A stretch of 45,700 nucleotides of DNA from NCBI GenBank assembly GCA_019648995.1, contig BLXT01000624.1, positions 631,600-677,299 on the forward strand, given 5' to 3'. Source of the DNA: Plakobranchus ocellatus. Lineage: Eukaryota; Mollusca; Gastropoda; Plakobranchidae. The notes beneath the pieces are model-generated. The model did not search any database. It was not told the origin of the DNA and saw nothing but the letters and a program-made list of their open reading frames with translations. Both the position numbers and the translations under genes were made by a program. Shown here in pieces: positions 23,755 through 33,141 of this stretch (positions are counted from its first letter, which is position 1; every line of letters begins with the position of its first letter).

Positions 23755-25900
23755 GGCATGCTTATTGGATCACCCTATCGCAGATGTTATCCTTGGTTAC
23801 ATCAATGGCTTGAATTCTATGGGCTCATTATCTTCTGATTCAGATTAATCTGCTGTATTCCCGGATTCATCAATTGCTTGTGTCGTTACTCGGGCCCAGG
23901 CATCGAAACCTTCGGTTAACAATGAGTCGTCTATTTCTGACACTCCTACACATTTTCATGTGTTAGCTCCTTTTTCTGACCTTCCGGTTAGACAGAGGGA
24001 AGATCCTTCGTTAGCACCATGGTTCAAACTTGTTGGTTTACCACCAGTAACTGATGTGTCATTTCAGATTGAGGATGGAGTTCTTAAACGACTTCACGCT
24101 AAGTCGGAATTTGCTACAGTTCAGACTACTATTGCAGTGCCTGAGTCACTGCGCCAACTAGTGCTGTCATACGCGCATGAGTCTGATTTAGAGGGTCATT
24201 CAGGTTTTCGAAAAATTGTATCAGCTATACGTACTCATTTCTCTTGGCCTGGTGTGTGTTCAGATGTCAAGAACTACACCACTTCTTATCACTTGTGCCA
24301 GATTAAACCTCGCACTGGTCGAGATCGACCGGTTCCGATTGTCGGTAAACTATTTGAGAGGGTTATGATTGATCTTGTTGGTCCGCTCCCACTTTCAAGT
24401 GATGGGTATGAGTATCTGTTAACGCTTGTAGATGTGTCTACGCGTTGGGCGGAGGCCGTCCCTCTGCGCAGGATTACGGCCAAAGATGTGGCTGAAGCCC
24501 TTTTTTCTATTTTTGTCAGACTTGGTTTTCCTAAAGAAATCTAGTCAGATCGTGGTCAATTATTCATGTCCAAGTTGTTGGCAGAATTCAATGTCTATGA
24601 TCAGGAAACTGTCACATGAATGGAATGGAATCGTTTTGTACCTGCGGCATTATTTGCCTACAGAAATCAAGTTCATTCATCTACAGGGTTTTCCCCTTTT
24701 TTCCTACTCTTTGGTAGAGCTCCCAAAGGTCCAATGCAGATTCTGAGTGATGTTTTCCTCAATAAGGATCTCTCTGGTGAAACGTCGTTCCAGTACCATT
24801 ATGTTATAGACCTACATAACCAAATAAGGACAAGTTGGCGACTTGCACAGGATTCAGTTCGAGATTCGGTTGATGAAAGTCGACTTCGTCATGAACCAAA
24901 GTCGATGTTAAAACATTTTGGTCCAGGTGATGAAGTTTTGATATTACTCCCTACTTCAGACAATAAACTTGTGTTGTCCTATAAAGGACCTTACAGGGTG
25001 GTTGAGAAACGCACGAGTGTTGTTTACCTTGTGGATCTCGGTGATCAGAAGTGTACTTCCCATGTGAATCTTCTCCGGAAATATAAGCGTAGCACTTTCG
25101 CTTCTCCTTCTCCTAGTGGTAACTTGGATAAAGGTGACAACGCATGCTCTAATCAGGCAGTTGCTGGTGCGGTATCATTGTGTGATCCGTCCGTATTTGT
25201 AGACTAATGAGGCCAGTTTTTGGTCAGACTCCTGACCTACTCTCATATTTTGATGATACTCTTGTCTTCGCTACGTCAAGGCAGCAACACATTGTTGCTT
25301 TGAGATCTTTGTTGGTGTTACTTAGACGTCATGGGTTACATGTGAACCCTTCTAAAGTGTCTATTGGAAGCTCTTCTGTTGAGTTTTTGGGTCATATGGT
25401 CAGTTCCGGTACTTTAGTCCCCGTCCAGAAAAAAAATGGATACGATTCTTCAGTTGTCAGTTCCTGTGAAGAAGATAGAGGTTCGCAGTCCTCTTAGTTC
25501 GGTGAATTATTATAGGCATTTTATTGTTGATTTCGCATTAATTTCTGCACTCTTGTCTTATCTGCTTCGTAAAGGAACACCAGAAAAAGTCCAGTGGACT
25601 CCTAGATGTGATCAGTCTTTAGCTGAAATTAAGAGACTTTTCTCGTCTCCTCCTACTCTTGTTTTTTCGGATATGCACGAGACGTTCGTCGTGAGGTCTG
25701 ATGCCTCGGATTTTGGTATAGGCGCAGTACTTCTATAGGATCGGGATGGGACCCTGATGCCTTGTCGATGTGCGAGCCGCAAACTCCTTCCACGCGAGGG
25801 TAGATATTCTGCGATCGAGAGAGAGGTATTGGCGCTGCTATTTGCTGTCACGCAGTTTCAACGATATTTAGCTCAATCAAACAAAACCCATCAATCCCTC
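23755..25900 (+). mobile_element. Ty3/Gypsy LTR retrotransposon fossil, Gmr1-like
   Basis: A broken element with several breaks and no recognised long terminal repeats. The parts, in order, are: an end-of-protease region with ADVILGYING (about 23755-23830); a VVTRAQASK linker (about 23880); the integrase zinc-binding region and catalytic core (about 24150-24540); the integrase C-terminal region with KGPYRVVEK and LLRKYKR (about 24620-25110); part of the reverse transcriptase around YFDDTLVF and VEFLGHMV (about 25230-25420); and the RNase H region with VRSDASDFGIGA and SAIEREVLALL (about 25670-25860). Integrase before reverse transcriptase is the reverse of ordinary Ty3/Gypsy elements and is the known order of Gmr1-like elements. 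Residue similarity is still fairly high, so its age is moderate rather than ancient. Confidence 0.85.
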
Positions 25901-26706
25901 CAGGTGTATGTTAATCTGTCTAGCAATAAGATGTTTTTATTTGTTGTGGCACCTGCTTATATACGTATGCTAATTACTGCACAAAAAATTGCGGAACTGA
26001 AAGGTTTTTTTTTTTTTTTTTTCATTTCAACACATGTTTGAAGAACCTCAGTTAATATGCATGCATGTTTCCCGTCCAAACAAACACGCAAACAACAGGC
26101 ATTTTTTTTAGGCTTTAAATGAATTGAACATCCAAGAACATAGATTTTACTGCCGAATGCAAGGGAAGAAATCTTGTAAAAACGAGCCTAAAAGTTGTTG
26201 CCCATTTCCAACTGAATTATCTCCCCTCAGCTTTGCCACTTTACTGCATGAATGACCTGTTTATTGCACTCACGGGTTATATTTTGCATGTCTATCGCAC
26301 ATAAAATTTCTTTCATAACGATAAAACTATGTTGGTTTTGCTCTATTTCCGAATTTGATAGTAGAAAATCTTGGCACCGATACGCGTTCATTTTTAAACA
26401 ATAGTTTGCCTTTGAAATAATTAATCTATGATAATGTTTTGTGCGCGCATCAGTGCATTGGCCTTTTTATACTTCGTTGATCGTAAGATACTTCCTGTGG
26501 AGATATTTATGTGGATTTGACTTTATAAGTGTTTAATATTTTTTTTTAATGTAATATACTGCTGTAAATTTTTTTTATTATTATTATTATCAAGGACACA
26601 AAGTAGTTATGGCTTTATGGGCTACCAAGGGACCTAACTGTAAATAATTGATTTACTTAGAGTAGATTGTGTATCGATGTCTTATCTGTTTGGTTTTATT
26701 TTGATT
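25901..26706. other. non-coding
   Basis: Begins with a T-run just after the retrotransposon fossil. No gene seen. Confidence 0.5.
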
Positions 26707-26707
26707 C

Positions 26708-26789
<82 letters not shown>
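26707..26789. repeat. (GA)n microsatellite
   Basis: AG dinucleotide run with a few AAAG interruptions at its left end. Confidence 0.95.
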
Positions 26790-26790
<1 letters not shown>

Positions 26791-27479
26791 GCAGACATAG
26801 AGAGAAAAAGAGCGTAAATAGTTTTTGAGAAATTTCGCAGAGTTTTTCTCTATGCAACTAAAACAACGGCCTTCACTTTATTTTATCACCAATTCCTATG
26901 GAAAAAGATCTCTGACTTACATTTGAAACGTGAGATTTCTTATTAAATTACTTTCCGCTTCATTGTTAATCTGCACAAGATATCCGCCAAGTTTTTTTAA
27001 CAGCGTTCATACATTTTGGCCAGCTTTAAACGTTCACGTGCTACCCTTACGTAATAGCGAATGTTTCCATAAACAAATTGTGGAATCTTAATTCATTTCG
27101 CCTGTTACAACATACAATCCAAATTTTGTCAAACATAAGGATAGAAAGCAAAAGCTATTGGCCTTACCGCCGCTCAGCAAAGCGATTTTTGAAAGCTCAA
27201 GTTTTGGAAACATCATTAAAATGCTTTGCAAAAATAAACTTAATTGCCTCATATTAACCCCGAGAATTATTTGGAAATCACATAAAAATATGCTCCTATT
27301 TTATAATTTTAATCTTACAACTACTGGATTACTTACTATATTTCATACATTTTTCATCTACAATAAAAGCCCAAAACGATTTCATTTAGTCGTCTAAATC
27401 GCAAGTGAGGTGCGCAAGAATTCTCAACTATTACCACTGACACGTGTGTCGAAAAATCAACGTTGTAGGCTGATTTATC
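26790..27479. other. non-coding
   Basis: AT-rich; the 79-codon open frame at 27158-27397 has no recognisable features. Confidence 0.5.
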
Positions 27480-27744
27480 CTTTCAATTAAGAACCCAAAG
27501 ACCCATTAATACCGAAATAGATCCAAGTATCTACCGACTATCGCTGTGTGCTTTCCTATATTGGGAATATTGTAACGATTGGAAGACGCCATGGCTATTC
27601 TTTTACTTACTTCACTTTTTCAGCATTTACCATCTGATGTTATCAGGTAACCAAGGTAATCGAATTTTGTAACTTGTTTGATTTTTTTTTGGCATATGCC
27701 AATGAGACCGTATCTGGTGTGAGAGGATTTCTTGGAGATGACCA

Positions 27745-27745
<1 letters not shown>
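27480..27745 (-). mobile_element. LINE reverse-transcriptase C-terminal fragment
   Basis: The minus-strand translation reads MVISKKSS, then KQVTKFDYLGYLITSDGKC, a stop, then SEVSKRIAMASSNRYN. This matches the conserved end of the RT domain in RTE- and Jockey-like LINEs (FKYLGSxITSDGRC, then EIxxRIAxAKxAF). Several stops and missing residues follow, so it is inactive. A more decayed relative lies at 13705-13850. A (TTA)n microsatellite abuts it. Confidence 0.7.
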
Positions 27746-27818
<73 letters not shown>

Positions 27819-27870
27819 TTTTACTATTATTATTATTATTATCATTATTACTCTTACTATTATCATTATA
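27744..27870. repeat. (TTA)n microsatellite
   Basis: TTA/ATT triplets with ATC and CTT variants. Apparent poly-Ile and poly-Leu frames here are artefacts of the repeat. Confidence 0.95.
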
Positions 27871-30540
27871 AGGTCTTGGTCTATCAAAAAATGTAAAATA
27901 GCGCAAGAATTAATAACGATAGAAACACATACTTTTCTTGCATTAAATGCAAAATGTGTTGGGTTTATCCTATAAAATGATAAGTTCTTCCACGCAATTC
28001 AACCATTGACATTACGGTTTAAAAAAAAATAACAAGCACAACAAATCAGCATACTATGAAGAAACACACCAATTACCCGAAATAGTTTAAAAACTGCGTC
28101 CGTTTTGATGGAATAAGATACAAAACTTTGAAAATGGCCTAGACAACTTTAAAAGATTTATTTTAATAACTCGTCAAGTAGCATGATTGGGCTATTAATA
28201 CACACTGGCGGTTATTGGCTCAGCAGCTTTAGATCTTGCATCCTTCGTTTAATCGACGAGCGAAATTTGCTTGACTCAATTTGTCTCAAACTGGAAGCGT
28301 TGCAATGCTACAGCACGAAAATGGTCATTTATATTTTTATAGCATGATTTCAAAAATTGCATGCAAAACAAAACAAAAAAAAAAGTTTTTTATTTTATTT
28401 GTTTCCATTTCCTTTTGTACTTCTTAAACCCTTTCTCGAGAACAAATGAAAGAAAAAAAAACCATTGTCCATAATATTCATTAGTTGGGTAAAGTAACTT
28501 TGTGTGTGCAGTTTCAAAAAACACATTCAGATATTAGATGCAAGTAGAACTGGCACGAGCCCTCTGGATTTTTTTGTCACAGCTGTATTATTATGGAATA
28601 ACACAATAGGTACTCAGACTGGGATTTGAAATAGGCGCTCTCGAGGGTTTTACACGGCAGTTATGAATATTTTGTTGTGCTTGCTCTGATTAAGATACGG
28701 AAATATTTTAGACGCTTTGGTAATTTTTGCGTTAAGTCGCAATTCAAATCAAATAGCTCTTCATTGTATTTAGATTTTCTACGACTGTTACTTCGGGCAG
28801 TCTAGATCAAATGGACCTCCAGTTTGTTGAGACGTCTGTCTCGGATTTTTTAGGCTAAAAGTAAAGTGAATCTTAAATTATTATTTGAAAAAGAACGTTC
28901 CTTTTTTTTTTCAGTGATCAGATCGCCATTTTGAACATTATTTCTGACATTTTTGGAAGAGAATGTTACTTAGGCCCAGTTATTAGACAGTCATTGAGTC
29001 ACATCAAACTGAACCGCTTGTCATGGCACAAATAGTGATGCGGTAGCAAAAAAACAAACTTAATTCTGAGAAAAAATTGATAATTTGTGCGAAATTTTGC
29101 TATTGCTTGATATATAGGTTTTAAATGTGATCGTTTTGAAATTCATCGTCAATTGGGCTATAAAGATGGGACGAATTAACACCAGTTTATACGATAAAAG
29201 TAAACTTACTTCAACAAGTAAAGTCTAAACACAGAAACACAATTTTTACGTATTATCTGCTATATTCAAAGTCAAATAAGTTTTAAAGTTTATAAAATAA
29301 GTTAAATTATGTAATAACTCGAAAATTTAAGACATACAGTTCTGCAGCTTTTTTTTTTCATTTTCACAAATCATTTCCGCATAAAATTTTAGATAACATA
29401 AAGAATATGTTTTTTAAACTTAAATTTTATCCAAATCAACAGCCTTTAAAAGGCACTCAAAATCTTTGGCCGATTAGCTCTGTCATCAATGTAGATTTCA
29501 ATTTAACATTTTTTCTGATCGATTTTTCCTTACTTTGCAATGAGTCAGATAAGAAAAATCCCGATTGCATTGTCTGCATTATGTAGTACAAAGATACAAA
29601 AATACCATTCGAGTTGCAGTATCCAGCCAAAAGCCATTTCGCTGCATTCCTTGTCCTACATTTGAATTTAAACTGTACTTTGAGACCTAACTGACTTGTG
29701 GAAATAAATATGTATGTCTTATGCGATAACAGTGTTAGAAATGTTTTCTAACACGATGAATAGCTGTAAAGTATTAGATACATAACGGTGCCATATACGT
29801 TTTTATCACTTTTGAGTGATTCAAGCTCACATTGTGTAAGATTATTTTTAAGTAATTCAAACATGCGATAATGTAAGATTTCTTCCAAGTCATTCTAATC
29901 AATGGTCATATCAATGTTTAAGTGCTTAACCTGCATCGAAGGCTTCAACATGTAATTCAACACCAGAATCCTCTTCAGTCAAGAGAGTCCTTAAGTAGTT
30001 CAAATTTATTTGGGTTCCATTTTTCGTTGTGAGGTTATGTAACCTCAAATTTGTATGAAATTGACTCAATTCAGTCAAAGGAGTAATTTTAAAAAGATCA
30101 ATGTTCAATTTTCAAGCCTCCAAAATGCTTTTCAAAACTAACATCTATTGATAGTTGATGTAAAAATATTCTCTCATCCCATTTACCTGGCACAAAATCA
30201 TTCCTCAATATTTTTTGGTCGTCTGGCATACACGTGAAAACTGCCACAGCTTTGACACCATAATACAGTTTAATAAAACAGGTATGTAAGAACATACTTT
30301 AAACTTTAATACAAGAACAGGGTATTAAAAAAACCCAGAGATACGCGTTATTTGAAAAAAGAAATATTACAGATTTTCTGGTGTCCACACAAAAATCAAG
30401 AAAAAATAGTGACCTGGAACATAAAAAGCATAAATTAAAATATGGAGAAGGATTTTTTTTTAAAAATCAAGACTAAATACAATGCGATGAAATCAAAGTA
30501 TTTTGTAAAGAAGAGCGGAAAAACAATTTCATGGAAAGTC
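27871..30540. other. non-coding, possible 3' flank of a minus-strand gene
   Basis: No gene is firmly supported. A perfect hairpin (GTGTTAGAAA, loop TGT, TTTCTAACAC) lies at 29732-29754. Minus-strand frames at 30098-30295 (with AVAVFTCMPDDQKILRNDF) and 29926-30108 look somewhat protein-like but are in different frames, with no motif or splice sites that join them. They may be chance or a decayed gene. Confidence 0.4.
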
Positions 30541-31017
30541 CTACTCATCATTGTCCAATGTGGATGAATCATCTGTTGGAGTCAGTAACGACTCCATACC
30601 AGTCCAAACAGGTCGCAAGTTGCTACTTGAGCCCATGTTCTTTACTCGTATAGTAAAAAACAAACTGCATTATTTGAGCTTTGATATGTCGGAAACTAAA
30701 CATGCTAGCACTTTTACATAAGGTAAAACAAATGATGGCAAATTTTGACAAATTTAATATGTTTAAAATGTTTCAATATCACTTTAAAGTCTTTTAATCT
30801 CTTCACTGGTTGTGTCAGAAGAAAGGGAGAATCATGTCATACCTCGGCTTCATGTTAAAACATTTTTTTTTTACGTATGCATTTATTTTAAAATCAGACT
30901 CGAAATGGACACAAAGCTTTTGGATCGAGTACAGTAATATTTGTTACCTTCAAAATAAGCCACATGAAATATGTACAATACTATGGTAGTTGCTGTGCCG
31001 ATCACAGTGATATACTT
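30541..31017 (-). CDS. 3' end of an unidentified membrane protein, two exons
   Basis: Penultimate exon 31017 to 30948 (70 bases) follows a strong pyrimidine-rich acceptor and ends at GAAG|GTAACA, phase 1. It encodes KYITVIGTATTIVLYIFHVA then YFE, a clear membrane-spanning segment. Last exon 30644 to 30541 follows TTTTTTACTATACGAG and begins TA AAG AAC, completing a Val codon exactly in phase. It encodes VKNMGSSSNLRPVWTGMESL then LTPTDDSSTLDNDE and a TAG stop. The combination looks like a final transmembrane helix plus a short acidic, Ser/Thr-rich cytoplasmic tail. Upstream exons were not found in the window, possibly because they are short or beyond the LINE fragment at 31.1-31.5 kb. I do not recognise the family. 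The exon pair itself is supported by splice sites, phase match and composition. Confidence 0.55.
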
Positions 31018-31084
31018 CTCAAAATCAAAAGTCGAAAGAGAATGAAATAAAAAATAAAAAAAAAATAATCAAGTTTATCAAAAA

Positions 31085-31500
31085 GGCAAATGCCAAGTAG
31101 AAAGCTTAGATTCAAGATCACTGTAGCTGTACAAAAACAAATATGAGACTCAAACAACATTTCAGAAATAGAAGAAATATTGGCAGAGGTGAAATGTCAT
31201 TTTTATGAATTCATAGAGCAAAACATTCCCAAATGCAAAAAGAGCATAAACAAATAATGAATAGAGAAATAAATACGTTGGATGTAAGAAAGCCACAAAT
31301 AAAAAATATAAAAGCTAAATCAAAACTAAATACAATGTGGCAAAGAAAAATGTATTAATCAACACATCAGGAAAAAAGCAAAAGAAAAATCTAGCAGTAA
31401 ATTCATGCATGCTACAAATAACGATGTGAGTAGTAAGAAAATTAGATGGACCAGCATTTAGGTTATAGAATAACATGTAACATACATGAAAATATAATAT
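31085..31500 (+). mobile_element. LINE fragment, second copy (RTE-like linker)
   Basis: Aligns with 23340-23690. The translation keeps EFIEQNIPK, then a decayed ERQK region, then KFMHATNNDVSSKK, which matches the family's MHxKIxExTGxK segment. It has many stops. It probably lies in an intron of the minus-strand membrane-protein gene. Confidence 0.55.
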
Positions 31501-32057
31501 CTCAAAGGAATTGAGGGAAAAGTTATGGCAAGTGAATTAATAAATAAATCAAATTAAGACATTGTATGCACACATGATGCAGTAAGTAAGAAACTCTTTG
31601 AAGGCCTAGGATTGAAGAAAAACAAAACAAAAGTGAAAAAATTGAACTTATGGTATTCACTATAATGTGAGCTCCATGAAAACTTTTATATCTACATTGG
31701 TAAAATCAAGGATTATAATCAGATACAGAAAACTTTCAAAAAATAAATCTTGCGATCCATAAAATCTTTATTAAAATAAGCTGTCTTTACTGGTGTGTTT
31801 TGGTGTGCAGAAAAATAAAGAAATACGAAATTGCCTCATTTCGAATAAACCATTTCCGCTTTCTCACTTTGTTTGTTTAGGGTACAGTGCATCTTAACTT
31901 TGAATGACATGATGGTCCTCCCAGTGAGAAAAAACGCTGAATCAGTGCTATTTCTTTTGTTAGTGTTCTCTTATTTTTACTCTCATTTACCATTATTTTT
32001 ATCACATAATTATTATCCAATAGCACCACTTTTTTCCAGTACAGAATCAAACTTATT

Positions 32058-32058
<1 letters not shown>
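31501..32058. other. non-coding
   Basis: AT-rich. It may include further decayed LINE sequence up to about 31750. No gene seen. Confidence 0.45.
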
Positions 32059-32099
<41 letters not shown>

Positions 32100-32114
32100 G
32101 TGTGTGTGTGTGTG
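32059..32114. repeat. (TA)n then (TG)n compound microsatellite
   Basis: About 19 TA units followed by about 9 TG units. Confidence 0.95.
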
Positions 32115-32632
32115 CGATAAATGTGTACATTTATCATATCAGTGAAAAATCTCAAAGATATTAACAGAAAACTTATAACCAGTGAACTAATTCAAGAACC
32201 ATTTTTTTAATTACAATTGTGAAGATAAATACATTTGGTTTTCTTTCATTTATTCTAGACCATTCTCTATACCCCAGTCAAGTGAAGGATAACCTATACC
32301 ATCTTCCCTCTCTAACTATTCCATTCAATCTTGCAGATTTAATGGCAACTGCGCTTCGTGGAAAAATGTAATTTTGGATATATCCTTGATGTGCCTATTT
32401 AAAGATGTGCTCCTAAGCACTTAATACAGTATAGACATGACGTATACCCGGTAACCAAAAAAGGAAAGCTGCATTGTAAAGGTAGTCCTGTCTTTATGAA
32501 TGAAAGGACAGAAAGAATTTGAATTATCCTCAAAGAAAATCTGCAAACAAAACAGAAGCAGCAATAATATATATATACAACCGCCAAGAAAAGCTGCATA
32601 AAATAGAGCATTTACTCTTTGTTTAAACAAAA
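32115..32632. other. non-coding
   Basis: No gene supported. It lies 3' of the minus-strand repeat-protein gene and its 21-bp minisatellite. Confidence 0.5.
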
Positions 32633-32885
32633 GGATAGGCGGTATATCAATTAGGAAAGGCGGCATATCAAATAGGATAGGCAGCATATCAATTAGGATA
32701 GGCGGCATATCAATTAGGATAGGCGGTATATCAATAAGGATAGGCGGCATATCAATTAAGATAGGCGGTATATCAATTAGGATAGGCGGTATATCAATTA
32801 GGATAGGCAGCATATCAATTAGGATAGGCGACATATCAATTAGGATAGGCGGCATATCAATTAGAATAGGCGGCATATCAATTAT
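32633..32885. repeat. 21-bp minisatellite, about 12 units
   Basis: Tandem units of GGATAGGCGGCATATCAATT plus one base, with point variants. The unit is a multiple of three, so the minus strand stays open and would encode a heptad, MPPILID or IPPILID. The flanks show no splice sites or domain, so a gene is not claimed. It lies about 260 bases downstream of the repeat-protein stop codon. Confidence 0.92.
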
Positions 32886-33043
32886 CTTCAAGGCAAAATC
32901 TGCCTACAAACATTATTCTATTGTCGTGCATACATTCTAATTGCATGGCCATTATGTCAGCCCAGCTCTAGTTTTGTCCTGTTCTTTATCTCTATCTCGA
33001 CTTCTACCAATATCTTTATAAAATCAAACTTTTGTGTGATCTA

Positions 33044-33049
33044 TTTAAT
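33044..33049 (-). terminator. variant poly(A) signal candidate
   Basis: ATTAAA on the minus strand about 95 bases after the stop codon at 33142. This is the commonest variant of AATAAA and could end the repeat-protein transcript. Confidence 0.4.
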
Positions 33050-33141
33050 ACCTAATGCAATTCAATAATATAGCTGAACGTATCAGCGCTATGTGGCTAA
33101 AGTGTTAATATACTATGCTGTCAAAATGTAAACAAAAAACA

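Noticed and set aside
28911-29036. Plus-strand frame after TTTTTTTTTCAG reading DQIAILNIISDIFGRECYLG and on
   Set aside because: Only about 40 codons, with no partner exon and no donor; too weak to call an exon.
29926-30295. Two minus-strand frames downstream of the membrane-protein stop codon
   Set aside because: They are in different frames with no motif, and no splice sites connect them to the gene upstream. They are left as unexplained sequence.
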